Assembly: GCF_029227915.1 (NCBI RefSeq)
Contig: NC_079875.1
Span: forward strand, 9,237,001 to 9,301,000
Length of the DNA stretch: 64,000 bases
Direction of reading: 5' to 3'
DNA from: Hydractinia symbiolongicarpus
Lineage: Eukaryota > Cnidaria > Hydrozoa > Anthoathecata > Hydractiniidae
The position numbers and the translations under genes are program-made. Positions 53,270 through 64,000 of the stretch are shown piece after piece (within the stretch, counting starts at the first letter, position 1; every line of letters begins with the position of its first letter). The notes beneath the pieces were generated by a model. It did not search any database. It saw only the letters and a list, made by a program, of their open reading frames with translations, and was not told the DNA's origin.

Positions 53270-54900
53270 TAAAATCTAACACAAAATATCAAATGTCAAA
53301 TCGCATGAAATCCTCCCAACAAAACTTCAGACAAAATATGAAAAACAACGGCGTGCAAGGTGTAAAATCTAGTTAGTAGAAAGTTACAACATTGACAGTC
53401 ACAACCCAGACAGTTACGACAACAATAATAATAATGTCAGAAATAACACATATCTCAAATATGTATACATCTTATTATGTGATTATGTTGAAAACCTTCA
53501 ATATTTTAATCTGAAGTGTCGAAAAGAAAGGCTTGCAACAGTAAGCACAGATCTATGAAATAAGTTCTTTACCCATTTTAAACATTGTCTTTTCCCTAAA
53601 TGCTTATACAACAATACAACCTGAACAATATCAAAAAGCCAAACTTAAACAAACACAAAACACCTAAAAACAAAAAGTTAAACTTTGAAAAATCATTTAT
53701 TCGGTTGCATACCATCCTCTCCCGCAAAAATATGCACAAAATGTAAAAATTAACCGGTTAACAAAACAATTTTTTGTCTAATGATCCGTACTGACTTTAC
53801 CAAACATTTTAACCTGAAATGTCGAAAAAGCAATAAGCAAGGAGTAAATTTCAAATCAACAAAAATCATTATGTTGAAAACATTGTATATATATATGGTC
53901 CTTCCTCACAAAAGTTTACAATAAATGTAGAACACAAAGGTTTATGAGGAGCAAATCAAAATATGAACAAAAATCAGTTCAATTGGCATGTTCTATATTG
54001 TCTTCAGCCATAAAATCTTCCACAAAATTGATATGAAACCCATCAAATTCAACTCAGAAAAAGCAGTCATTTAAGTGCATACAAAAATACAACTTGTAGA
54101 ATATCAAATTATTATTTTTAGTATATATAATTGCATATGGTCCTCCCTCACAACAGTTAAATTTTTGCACTAAATTTGCAACACAAAATACAAATTCTAA
54201 ATAATTCCTATGGTTTTCCTCAAAAGTTTAATCAAAATATAAAAGATGAGAGGTGAACGACAAAATCAAAGTTTGCAGAATTTAATTATTTTGGTATATA
54301 TATGTCTATTGATATATGCCCTTTATAACAATATTTCAATCCCAAATGTGAAAAAGAAAAACAGTTTGCAACAAAATCAGTTATTCTGATGATATTGCAT
54401 ACACTTTTTCTCCACAAAAGTGTGAAAAAAGAATGGTTGTAGGAAATACTTCTGATTCAACAAAAATCAGTATTTGCATCTTGTACTCATTAAATATTAC
54501 CCAAAATTTCAAAAAACTGTGATTTGGAACGCATCAAATTTATAAATAGAGAGGGATCAGTCATTTCGGTATGTTGTACAGAGTCCTGCCCGGTAAGAAT
54601 TTATACAAAATATAAAAAAACGCAAGTTTTTTCGGTGTTGTACTCCCTCAAAAAAGTTTAAACTTTTCTTAATTGAGACAAAATGCCATAAACAAAAACA
54701 TTTTAGTCAGAACATCTAGAACAACAAAAATCACTACACTTAAGGTACCAGAATTACTACATGTTAAATAAAAATCGTTTCGTCATATTGCATGTAACCG
54801 ATGTATATAAGTTTAGTTACACAAAATGTGAAAAATACATTATTTGCATACACAAATTGTGAAGAATACATTATTTGCTTAAAAACAGTCCTTAAACTCT
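53270..54900. repeat. Degenerate AT-rich repeat array, left block
   Basis: Irregularly repeated motifs such as CCTCACAAAAGTTTACA, ACAAAATGTGAAAAA, CAACAAAAATCAGT and GTATATTGCATATGGTCC recur roughly every 100-190 bp. The segment 54160-54659 is nearly identical to 62062-62559 in the same orientation. Weaker matches link 53440-54080 with 62700-63180. No coding potential. Confidence 0.7.
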
Positions 54901-55530
54901 TCTTAAATATTATGTAATACTTTTTTAAAAGTTGTTGTGGCTTGTTAATTTAAGCTTAAAATGTCAATTAAAATAAGTTACAGTCACATTCTTAGCAAAG
55001 ACCACTAAGATTAGCTTACATGTAAAAAGCAACATAAAACTGAAGCTAACATAAGGTAGCTACAGCAGCTAATAGCTGGTCACTTAAATATAAACTGGAG
55101 ACTTAGCTAGGTATAAAGAACATGGCTACATATTTATAAATTCCTAGCTACCTAGCTAGTTGTTGTTGGTGTGGTTGATGCTAGCTAACAAACATGTCTC
55201 GCATCAATAATATCATCAAAACTTTAAAAAACATAAACAAACCTTACAGAAACCTTTCTATACTTCATTTATATACCATGCCCCTTTTTAAATGCTTTTG
55301 TAAAGATTTATTTTGAAGGCAAGAGAAGACAAATGCTTAAAAAGGACAGCCATCTTTTTTGCAAACACAATACACCTATTTAACATTATGCGATTACGTA
55401 ATCCCGGCCGGGAGTCTCGGTACCATTTGGGGGTGCCGCTAAGATTCAGTACACTTGAGAAAACGAAGTATAAACATCGCGCTATAGCTATCAAATTATT
55501 TACCAACTTTTTAAAACATTTAAAACAAAC

Positions 55531-57249
55531 ATGGATTACGATTTAATATCAAAAATGTCTGTCGAAGAGTTGAAGAACTACTTGAGAGTTAGAAATTTAA
55601 GGATAAGTGGAAGAAAGGAAGAACTAATTGCTCGAGTGTTTTCAGCAGCTGAGAACTTCGTCCAGCCTGTGAAAACTGCTCAAGAAGTAGAGAGTAATTT
55701 AAAAGAGGAGTATCAGAAGAAGCTGAAAATAAACGATAGAACACTTCCAGATCCTTTTAAAATACCTCACGGTTGGATGGATGAGCAAGAAGGAATAAAG
55801 TTTTGGCCCATGGTGTTGTATCCTGACATTTTTAGCTACCTTATGTTTTATCCATCAGAACTAGGTAGTTCAGATTTAAATGACTACAAAAACTCAAAGG
55901 CATATAGCTATTATAAATCTGGATGGCTTCAACCTCTCGCCTATCATGATTTATCGGGAAGTAATTTTTGCATTTTTAAAGGTACATGCAGAAAGTCGCA
56001 AGCGATTAACGATCCTTTCCATAAACTATGGTTAATTCTGGAAAAAAGTGGTAAGATAATGTCGTGCCATTGTACATGCATGGCTGGAATGAGCCAGACA
56101 TGTAATCATGTTGCGGCTGCTTTATATCGCATTGAAGCTGCTGTCAGAATTGGACTTACAAATACAGCTTGTACAAGCACCGCTAACGAGTGGCTTCCTA
56201 ACAGAAAGCAAGTAGCTCCAACTAAAATTAAAGACTTGAATTTTAGCAGAGATAACTTTTCAGACAGAGGAAAGAGAAAGCGCCCTTTAGTATCGACACC
56301 TAAAAAGAACTTTGATCCTCTTCAACATTGTGGCGAGAAATTACTTTCTCTTAACGAAATAGCAGACGAATTAAAAGAAATTATTCCTGAAAGTATTTTA
56401 TTTACTGCTGTACCAAAACCAGAAATTGACTTTGTTAGAGAGTGTTTAAGTATTTCTGATGTAACTCAACCATCAGACATATACAGTATAAGTGACATAC
56501 TTGCAATGTCAAAAACAAAAACTGAATTTGAATGCAATCTAGTGGCATATGTAACACCCGAGAAAGTTATTCATATTGAAAAATTAACCCAAGGACAAAG
56601 TGAGAATACTGGTTGGTATAATTTTAGAAAGCATGTAATCTCTGCCTCAAAAGGCCATGAAGTTTTAACAAAAATGAAAAAAGTTAAATCAGGAGGTGGA
56701 GGATCCGTTTATATCTGGGCATTAAACCAGAAAGTTTCAGGCATGTCATTTATTAGCCCTAATATACCAGCACTAAAATATGGTCCAACAATGGAAATAA
56801 ATGCTGTTAATGCATTTAAAGACAACTTCTTACAAGGGCATAAAAATGTGAAGGTTTTAGAGTGTGGCTTGTATTTAGATAAAAACACACCTTACATTGG
56901 TGCAAGTCCAGACAGAATAATAACATGTGATTGTTGTCTGCCAGCATGTTTAGAAGTAAAATGTCCTTTTTCGATTAATTACACGACGCCGAAGGATTTA
57001 AACGTAAAACTACCCTACTTGACGCACATGGAAGAAAAAACAGTATTGAACAAAAACCACAAATATTACACACAATGTGTTATGCAAATGGGAGTAACTG
57101 GCTTTTCCCAATGTCATTTTGTAGTTTGGACACCTCATGGGATGGTGCACGACATTATAAACTTTGAGCCTGAAGTGTGGAATTCTATGAGAAAAACTTT
57201 TATAGAATATTACGACACATTTTATTTAAAATCCATATTTTCAGGATGA
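55531..57249 (+). CDS. Transposon-encoded SAP/SWIM/YqaJ-type nuclease
   Basis: 572-codon intact frame in the transposon. Residues 5-40 resemble a SAP DNA-binding domain (MSVEELKNYLRVRNLRISGR). A SWIM zinc finger, C181-x-C183-x7-C191-x-H193, follows. From about 360 the sequence fits a YqaJ / lambda-exonuclease-type nuclease: WYNFRKHVISAS, then GPTMEINAVNAF with Glu422, YIGASPDR with Asp461, LEVKCP with Glu475 and Lys477, and KYYTQCVMQMGV. The D…ExK residues expected for metal binding are present. In known ISL2EU elements this protein accompanies the transposase; its exact role in transposition is not established. An AATAAA at 57306 can end the transcript. Start chosen at the first ATG, which leaves a complete SAP domain. 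Confidence 0.85.
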   Translation: MDYDLISKMSVEELKNYLRVRNLRISGRKEELIARVFSAAENFVQPVKTAQEVESNLKEEYQKKLKINDRTLPDPFKIPHGWMDEQEGIKFWPMVLYPDIFSYLMFYPSELGSSDLNDYKNSKAYSYYKSGWLQPLAYHDLSGSNFCIFKGTCRKSQAINDPFHKLWLILEKSGKIMSCHCTCMAGMSQTCNHVAAALYRIEAAVRIGLTNTACTSTANEWLPNRKQVAPTKIKDLNFSRDNFSDRGKRKRPLVSTPKKNFDPLQHCGEKLLSLNEIADELKEIIPESILFTAVPKPEIDFVRECLSISDVTQPSDIYSISDILAMSKTKTEFECNLVAYVTPEKVIHIEKLTQGQSENTGWYNFRKHVISASKGHEVLTKMKKVKSGGGGSVYIWALNQKVSGMSFISPNIPALKYGPTMEINAVNAFKDNFLQGHKNVKVLECGLYLDKNTPYIGASPDRIITCDCCLPACLEVKCPFSINYTTPKDLNVKLPYLTHMEEKTVLNKNHKYYTQCVMQMGVTGFSQCHFVVWTPHGMVHDIINFEPEVWNSMRKTFIEYYDTFYLKSIFSG

Positions 57250-57766
57250 TTTATTTTATGCATAAGCTATCAAAAATTATTTTTGTATATATTTGTCTGT
57301 TTAGAAATAAAAGTTTGAAGAGCATATTTATCTTTCTTTGATTTGAACGTGCTTTACAAATACATTTCAACCAATTTTTTTAAATGCCATCTGTAGCCTG
57401 ATGTTTCTGCGTTAAAATGACCATGTGTCTTCTAATCAAAATATTCCCTTAAGAAAAGTATTTGGCATAGGCTACCTCTCATTTAGGCATTAAGTACATA
57501 CAGTATTTTTTTATATTTCTTTAAACGTTCCATGAGGTATTCTGATAAATTTTTGTGTGGCCTCGATTTTCCGACACGGCCATTAACTTTAACTATTTCA
57601 AGTAGGTAGGCGAGCCCGAAATATTAGAATGAGTGCGCATGTAAACAAAGGGAGATACGAGTAGATAACAATAATTAAAAAAACAGAATAACTCAGACAA
57701 CTTTTTTTGGTAAAAATATTCACAAAACAAGCAAAAAATGTGAAAAAAGAAAATTTACAAAAGTGT
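57250..57766. other. Spacer between the two convergent transposon genes
   Basis: 517 bp of AT-rich sequence with no gene. It holds the likely 3' ends of both transposon transcripts. Confidence 0.6.
57306..57311 (+). terminator. Poly(A) signal AATAAA of the YqaJ gene
   Basis: AATAAA 57 nt after the stop codon of the YqaJ-type gene, in a suitable place to direct its 3' end formation. Confidence 0.5.
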
Positions 57767-59350
57767 TCAAGTAGTTTTTTCTGGTTTCTTTTTAATTAAT
57801 ACAAGCTTTAGGTTACATAATGCAGCACAGCATTTAACTATATGATCTGCATGTTGTAACATTGTAACAGGCAACACTCCCTTGAGTATGCGGTAAAACT
57901 TAATTCTGTTAATTGCTCGCTCAACATGAATCCTTAAATTTGCTACATCTTTAGTTTTTTTACATTCAGCACTTGTCATCTGACTTTTTACACGTGCACC
58001 TGGTGGAACAACTAATTTGCAAAAACGTAACATTAATTCTTCTCTGATTTGAAATCCACGATCTGCCATAACTTCATCATCCCTTTCTAACAAATCGTAA
58101 AATCCAGAGTCATTTGTAATAAATTTATCAGACGCGCGCCCACCATAACAATCAGATAAAAAAGTTATATATCCAGAAGGGCTTATACCAACAAGAAATT
58201 TTAAAGTATTGTGATGTTTATAGTCTGACCAAGTAGATGCTTGATTTGTTAAGGATTTTGGTCTGTCAATGAACACCTCAGCACAATCAATTATAACCCG
58301 ACATTTGGAATAACCTGCTTTGGCAAATGTTTTAGGCAAGTTATCACGAATGGCTTCTCTTGGCAGCCAGACAATAAGTGCATCACCCAAAACTCTACTT
58401 ATAATTCTAATCCAAGTTACAAATACTGTGGAACATGTTGATGGTGATATTCCAAAACGATCTGCAAGGTCCTCTGTCAGTAAGCCCAAACGAAGTTTCA
58501 TCAAAACTAACAAAAACTCATCACGCTGTGTTAACTTTTTCACATGTTTAGTTTGACGCTTTATTTTAGTACTTAAACATGCTCGTTTTGACCCCCTCCA
58601 ATAATTCACTTGCTGTAAGTAAGGCTTTAATAACAATAACAGAGTGTTAAATAACATGATAGAAGATAGACCAGTGTAATAATTCATTTTGGAATCACTT
58701 TTAATGATTCTCCAAGTCATTGTTGTATTTTTAACAATTTCAAAGGCTTTGCCTCTATACTTCTTTACTTGTACAGTTAAGGAGTTCACTTTACTGACCA
58801 AAGATTTGATCATTTCGCTCTTGTCTTTGCATGATTCACATGTAGGCGGTGAAGAAATAGTGTAAGAGTGGTCTGGTATTGTCGGTGAAAAAAATCCTGA
58901 TGCGTCAGAAATATTTGAGCAACAAGGTTCCTCTTCTTGGGCTTCATTGCTGGGAACATCTTCTGAATCAAGAGATGACTTTTCCAGAGAATGTCGAAAT
59001 AGTTCCCTCCTAGGTTTTTTAGTAACAGGAGTGTCGTACCCCAATTCTAGTGTTGGGTCTGGATACTTTTGGGAAGGTGTTCCATCAACAAAATGAACAG
59101 AGCATACCCTGTCACTTTGTTTTGGTACCCAATCACTTTTATCTGGGTTAATTCTTCTCATAGCTTTTATCCAACGCTGTCTCTGTTCGTTATTTCTAAG
59201 GACGCTTGGAAAGCAATACAAACTAAACGGTCGCTGACATGAACATTCTTCATGGTTAACTTCGTGAATTTCACATCGTTCCTTCTTCCATTTTCGCAGC
59301 TTCTTAGTGCTATTAAAACAGCCAATAACAGCACAGTTTACACTTGGCAT
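57767..59350 (-). CDS. THAP-domain DDE transposase of the ISL2EU-like element
   Basis: Predicted cut-and-paste transposase, 527 residues from the ATG at 59350. The N-terminus is a THAP zinc finger: MPSVNCAVIGC (Cys6, Cys11), the SLYCFP strand, RWIKAM and RVCSVHF (Cys83, His86). A coiled segment (about 176-200) and a helix-turn-helix-like region (LTEDLADRFGISPSTCS, about 291-307) precede the DDE_Tnp_4/HARBI-like catalytic core. The core shows VIIDCAEVF (Asp355), MADRGF (Asp430) and HVERAINRIK (Glu477). All three catalytic acidic residues are present and the frame is intact, so it could be active. The frame extends 26 codons upstream to 59428, but that part overlaps the subterminal inverted repeat and adds nothing to the THAP fold, so I prefer the inner start. 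Confidence 0.88.
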   Translation of the reverse strand: MPSVNCAVIGCFNSTKKLRKWKKERCEIHEVNHEECSCQRPFSLYCFPSVLRNNEQRQRWIKAMRRINPDKSDWVPKQSDRVCSVHFVDGTPSQKYPDPTLELGYDTPVTKKPRRELFRHSLEKSSLDSEDVPSNEAQEEEPCCSNISDASGFFSPTIPDHSYTISSPPTCESCKDKSEMIKSLVSKVNSLTVQVKKYRGKAFEIVKNTTMTWRIIKSDSKMNYYTGLSSIMLFNTLLLLLKPYLQQVNYWRGSKRACLSTKIKRQTKHVKKLTQRDEFLLVLMKLRLGLLTEDLADRFGISPSTCSTVFVTWIRIISRVLGDALIVWLPREAIRDNLPKTFAKAGYSKCRVIIDCAEVFIDRPKSLTNQASTWSDYKHHNTLKFLVGISPSGYITFLSDCYGGRASDKFITNDSGFYDLLERDDEVMADRGFQIREELMLRFCKLVVPPGARVKSQMTSAECKKTKDVANLRIHVERAINRIKFYRILKGVLPVTMLQHADHIVKCCAALCNLKLVLIKKKPEKTT

Positions 59351-59622
59351 GATAAATAATTCTTGAAATAAAAGATTTTGTGCAGATAGATAAATGTAAG
59401 CGTGTTGTTTATACTTCGTTTTCATCAAGTTTAACTAAGAAGAACACAAGGAAGATTTTATCAGGCACCCCTTCTTAGAACCCAGTTCCCTTCCCTAGCG
59501 CGGAATAATAATGGCGCGCGTAATGTTAAATAGGTGTATTTCCGTTACTTTGTGCTAGAACTTCATTTAACAAACCACACAAAACTCGCGGCTTTTCACG
59601 ACAAAGAAGACATATTTTTTTC

Positions 59623-60957
59623 GGCAACATCAAAGATTTTTTTCGGCAACATCAAAGGAAAATGACGATATCAACTTTGCCTGTTACAGATAAGGCCCGT
59701 GGAAAAATCCACTTAGGCAGGATAACAGAGAAAAATAACCGTCATTTAAATTTTGATGACGTCAGCAGAGACATGTCAGAACACAAAACTTTTTTTTCAG
59801 AAATGTGTATGCCTGTTGCCTTTATCGTATAGATCTTGAAACGCTGATCAAGAAAATGTATAGGATCGTGTATTTTTGACAAACGGTTGCAGAGATATTA
59901 GGGTTTGAAGGTTTTTTGATGACGTCATCAACCCGTCCATTCCCGAAACGGATTCAGGGACCCAGGTTTGGGAAACTTACCCAAATTGGTCAAAAGTGGT
60001 CCCTAGTTACCTACGCAGGAGATGACGTCAGTTATTTCCACCCGTTTCCAAGTTATTTAGCCTTAAATTTAAAAGTGCAATGCAATGGCTTCACTAATCT
60101 TAATATACTTTCCTTTGACGTCAAAACAAAAAAACTCGAAAAACTCGCGCATTCGGGTGGTAAAAAATATTGTGTTTGCAAAAGTGACAGACAGACACAC
60201 TTAGCGTATTATTATAAGAGACTAGTCGATAAGGCCCGTGGAAAAATCCACTTAGGCAGAAGGACAATGGAAAAGTAGGTTGTTTTAGATTTTTTGCCGA
60301 CGTCAGGAGTGCAATTACAAAAATATTTGGCGAAATTTAGTTTATTCGTTGCCTGTACTATGCAGATGTTAAAACGCTGACCAAGAAAATGTATATGATC
60401 ATATCTTTTTGATAAGCAGTTAATGAGACATAAGGGTTTTAACATTTTGCTGATGTCAGCAATGGCCAGTCAAACCCCCCAAATTTTTTTTTTAGAAATT
60501 TGTATACCTGCCGCCTTCATTGTATAGGTCTTGAAACGCTTATCAAGAAAATGTATAGGATCGCGTATTTTTGACAAACGGTTGCAGAGATATTAGGATT
60601 TGAAGGTTTTTCGATGACGTCATCAACCCGTCCATTCCGAAACGGATTCGGGGACCCAGGTCTGGGAAAATTACCCAAATTGGTCCTAGTTGGTCCCTAG
60701 TTACCCACGCGGTGAAAAATCATTGACGTCACCACCTCGTTTCCAAGTTATTTGGCCTCAAAGTTTTAGGTGCACTGTAATGGCTTCATTAATTTAATAT
60801 AGGATATTGACGTAAAAGTAGTGTTATTTTCGTCGCGTCGTAACGTCAGAAAATTTAACATATTAGACACGCATTTTTCGGAAACATCAAAGGAAAATGA
60901 AGACATCCACTTTGCCTGTCACAGACACACAGACAGACACACCTAGCGTATTATTAT
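59623..60957. repeat. Tandem copies of a GATAAGGCCCGTGG…-type element
   Basis: One partial tail (59623-59690) and two units (about 59691-60226 and 60227-60957). Units start GATAAGGCCCGTGGAAAAAT followed by CCACTTAGGCAG, include GATGACGTCATCAACCCGTC, and end near CAGACAGACACAC(T/C)TAGCG with TATTATTAT. A further partial copy lies at 53088. The start contains a small hairpin (GTGGA…TCCAC). No coding capacity is recognised, so it is likely a non-autonomous element or satellite-like family. Confidence 0.75.
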
Positions 60958-60969
60958 CGTCTAAATTCA

Positions 60970-63900
60970 CGTTTACACAACATTTAAAAAACAGCAGTTT
61001 GCAACACAAACAATATAATCGGCAACCATACTATTCTCTGCTGAGAAATTTTAACCACAAATGTAAAAAACCCAGGTAAATTTCCCAAAAAATGTCAACA
61101 AACTTTGTAAAAATATCAACCACTACCCTTGTAAAAATATATAACCTTGTAATTTACATGCGAGCTTACAGAAGTTTAACAGGATGTCAACAACAAAACA
61201 ATAAAACTTACTCCAATTAACGCACACACTTTAGTTTTACAAAATCATTCCTCTTAAAGTAAAATTTTTCCTCACACTACCCTAAAAGTTCAATAAGTCT
61301 TTAAAAGATTTTGTGGCTTGTTACATCATAATTCGAGCTCAAATAAGATCCCTAAGTTTGACTACTAAGGTGGATATAAATAGCTAAAAGAGGAATAACA
61401 ACATTAATCATCAGTTAGCTAGCTAGGTTTAGATATGGAGCTTGAAGGTAACATTAGATAAGACAGATACCCAGTTAAATATAGTTAAACTGGGAAGACG
61501 CCAGCTAGCTATTTATGCTTAGTAAAACACATATAAAGAGAAACAATAGCAATATAAAAATTATGACATTTGCAGTAAGTTCAACAAACCAAAAGTTTCG
61601 CTAGCACATTTGTTTGATAACATTAATTATGCAAAAATTGTGAGAAAAAAAACGCGGTAAAATATAAAGAATTTGAAGCTCTTAAGTGACTTTTTCCTGG
61701 CAAATGCGAGTCTGCCTGACACTAAACTCTAGCGACATAAAAACATAACGTTTAAAAATATCTAAAAAGTTCTTACTATTTGTGAATCCAAATCTACTTT
61801 AAACCCAAGCTTTCATTTTCTACTTCTAACTTTTCTTTACTACTTCTAGCTCCACTCTTCACTTTCGAATTAACTTCTTGTGGCTTCTAACTTTACTTGT
61901 GTACTTCTATGTTCACATAAAATATATATAAAAAAGAACAGAGTGTAAAACCAATTGGCAAATTTTTAGGCTAATTAGTCAAATTAGAAATGCAAAAACA
62001 AAGTTTGAGTCATAATTCATGTTAAAACAACAACAATCAATTTAACAGTTCATTTTACGTCAATTTTTGCACTAAATTTCCAACACAAAATACATATATA
62101 TTCTAAATAATTCCTATGATTTTCCTCAAAAGTTTAATCAAAATATAAAAGATGAGAGGTGAACGACAAAATCAAAGTTTGCAGAATTTAATTATTTTGG
62201 TATATATATGTCTATTGATATATGCCCTTTATAACAATATTTCAATCCAAAATGTGAAAAAGAAAAACAGTTTGCAACAAAATCAGTTATTCTGATGATA
62301 TTGCATACACTTTTTCTCCACAAAAGTGTAAAAAAAGAATGGTTCTAGGAAATACTTCTGATTCAACAAAAATCAGTATTTGTATCTTGTACTCATTAAA
62401 TATTACTCAAAATTTCAAAAAACTGCGATTTGGAATGCATCAAATTTATAAATAGAGAGGGATCAGTCATTTCGGTATGTTGTCCTGCCCGGTAAGAATT
62501 TATACAAAATATAGAAAAAAACACAAGTTTTTTCGGTGTTGTACTCCCTCAAAAAAGTTAAAACATACTGCCCTTTACCAGCAATTTTAAACCTAAATGT
62601 CAAAAAATCAATGAGCAAAGAATAAACTTGAATCAACAAAGATCATTATGTATAGAGCTTGAAATAATAATCAAAATAATGTATAGAATCATGTACAACA
62701 CCAACAAATAATAAAGTCAGAAATAACACACCTCTACTTTGTGAAAAACCTTTAATAATTCAATCAAAGTGTCAAAAAACATAAAATTTGTATCTGGAAA
62801 ATCATTTCTTCGATTACATACTATCCTGTTCCCAAAAAATATACACAAATTGTAAAAATGAACAGGTTAAGAATACAAAAATTTTTTCCTGAGTACGATG
62901 ATCTGTAGTGACCTTTACCAAATATTTTAAACGTGAATGTCAAAAATGAATAAGGAGTAAATTTGAATCAACAAAGATATTGTTTTTGGAAAACAGAGTG
63001 TATATACGGTCTGTCCTCACAAAAGTTTATACAAAATGTAAAATAGATTTGTTTTTAAGGAGCACATCCAAATCAACAAAAATCAGTCTATTTTTTGCAT
63101 GTCCTATATTGCCATTGCCCATAAATCTTCCACAAAAAGGTTATGAAACACATCAAATCATAGAAAAATCAGGCATTTCATATAATATTAAAAACAAAAA
63201 AGTTTTCATTATCACCAAACACAGTTATTATTACAATTTTAAAATTCTTAACAAAAACGTTAACAAAAACGTGAATTTGTTCTTTCAGTATATTGCATGT
63301 GGTCTTTTTCCCACAAAAGTTTACACAAAATTTTAAAAAGCAGCAGTTTGCAACATAAACAAAAACACAAACAACCATACCATCCTCTCATAAATTAAAA
63401 TAAAGTCATAACCCCACGTAAAATTGCCAATCAAATGTCTACAACCCCCTGTAAAAATAACCTGGAATTTTACATGTAGGTTGACAAAAGTTTAACAGGA
63501 TGTCAGAAACAAAACAATAAGAAATAACTTAACACACATGCTTTAAATTCTGAAAAAAATTGCTTGGGCCCCCTTGTAAAGTTTACAGGAAATGTGAAAA
63601 TAATTATACTCTTAGAAAAATACATCCTACTATCCTGTCCAAAGTTTAAGTCTTTGAAAGATTTTGCTCATAAAAGAAGAGAAGTTTAAGATAGGTAAAC
63701 TAAGTTAGCTAGCTATACATATTAAAAAAAAGGAATAACAACATAATTCATAGGTTAGAGCTAGCCATGGGATAAGAGAGCAGGACTTGGAGAGGCTAAA
63801 TTAGCTAGCTAACAGTAGCTAAGACCCCCAGTTAAATATATCTAAACTGGGAACACTTAGCTATAACTAAAGCTAGCTATTTATGCTTAGTAAAACACAC

Positions 63901-63980
63901 ATAAAGAGAAACAATAGTAATGTAAAAATAATAACATTACAATAAGCAGTAAGTTCAACAAACCAAAGTTTTCCGTTTGT
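60970..63980. repeat. Degenerate AT-rich repeat array, right block
   Basis: Shares the CACAAAAGTTTACAC / ACAAAATGT / AAAAATCAGT motif set with the block at 53270-54900. Within it, a module (about 61090-61600) recurs at 63420-63970: both have AAGTTTAACAGGATGTCA and CCCAGTTAAATATA, then TATTTATGCTTAGTAAAACA and GTAAGTTCAACAAACCAAA. TAGCTAGC-rich stretches mark the ends of these modules. Confidence 0.7.
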
Positions 63981-64000
63981 TAGTTAGCTAACAGCTTTAT

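Larger units (their letters stand above)
52658..55372. other. METTL3 intron 10, part upstream of the transposon
   Basis: Contains the 30-bp minisatellite at 52672-52850, one partial copy of the GGCCCGTGGAAAAATCCAC repeat (53088-53180), and degenerate AT-rich repeats (about 53270-54900). These recur downstream of the transposon at 60970-63700. No host exon is recognised. Confidence 0.6.
55371..59538. mobile_element. Autonomous DNA transposon, ISL2EU-like (THAP/DDE + YqaJ)
   Basis: The element spans 55373-59536 (4,164 bp). Both ends read inward CACCTATTTAACATTA(T/C)GCG and are flanked by TA (55371-55372 and 59537-59538), as expected of a 2-bp target duplication. A second inverted pair, AAAACGAAGTATAAACA, lies inside each end (55460-55476 and 59406-59422). 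It carries two convergent, uninterrupted genes: a SAP/SWIM/YqaJ nuclease (+) and a THAP/DDE_4 transposase (-). This two-gene combination is known from the ISL2EU (IS4EU) group of eukaryotic transposons. Neither frame shows a stop or frameshift, so the copy may be young. It is inserted in the METTL3 intron. The family name is from memory of the architecture and needs a database match. Confidence 0.85.
59537..64000. other. METTL3 intron 10, part downstream of the transposon
   Basis: Wholly repetitive: tandem copies of the GATAAGGCCCGTGG element (59623-60957), then degenerate AT-rich repeats to the window end. No METTL3 exon (rest of ZnF1, ZnF2, methyltransferase domain) is found here, so the intron exceeds 11.3 kb. 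ORFs in this part (for example 59916-60278 and 62980-63336) lie within repeats and resemble no protein. Confidence 0.6.

Noticed and set aside
59916-60278. 120-codon ORF downstream of the transposon
   Set aside because: It spans the junction of two tandem repeat units; a repeat by-product.

Overview
The window is eukaryotic animal DNA: AT-rich, with genes split by many short GT-AG introns and separated by repeat-rich spacers. It carries metazoan genes (CK1-gamma, endophilin-A, CCDC124, taspase 1, METTL3). Gene content, base composition, tRNA-derived SINEs and an ISL2EU-type transposon point to an early-branching marine invertebrate. A cnidarian, perhaps a hydrozoan, is my best guess, but the sequence alone does not prove it.

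Layout, with all host genes on the + strand: (1) 247-9951, last eight coding exons of casein kinase 1 gamma, ending in its cysteine-rich palmitoylation tail. (2) 9952-18231, a gene-poor spacer with a CCAAT-box minisatellite, a 603-bp TIR element with a 5-bp target duplication, and a 53-bp tandem repeat. (3) 18232-24042, complete endophilin-A (N-BAR + SH3) in 11 exons. (4) 27259-29307, complete CCDC124 in 4 exons. (5) 30483-45235, a secreted multidomain protease inhibitor with a signal-peptide exon, 11 Kazal exons and 2 Kunitz-type exons, all in phase 1-1. One of its introns holds about 2.4 kb of uninterrupted ATC repeat. (6) 45222-46466, an intronless taspase 1 whose ATG overlaps the end of the inhibitor reading frame. 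(7) 48123 to beyond the window, the N-terminal half of the m6A methyltransferase METTL3. After exon 10 the gene enters an intron of more than 11 kb that fills the rest of the window.

That METTL3 intron contains an apparently intact autonomous DNA transposon (55373-59536). It has TA target-site duplications, short TIRs, a SAP/SWIM/YqaJ-nuclease gene and a convergent THAP/DDE transposase gene. On either side lie degenerate AT-rich repeats and tandem copies of an element starting with GATAAGGCCCGTGG.

The host genes act in separate processes: membrane-anchored kinase signalling, endocytosis, ribosome-associated function, secreted protease inhibition, MLL-type proteolytic processing and RNA methylation. 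The most notable features are the inhibitor array with varied predicted P1 residues, its overlap with taspase 1 (possible shared transcript or trans-splicing), the two-gene transposon inside METTL3, and the very long pure ATC tract. All exon models come from reading splice sites and from remembered family sequences; no alignment or transcript data were available.
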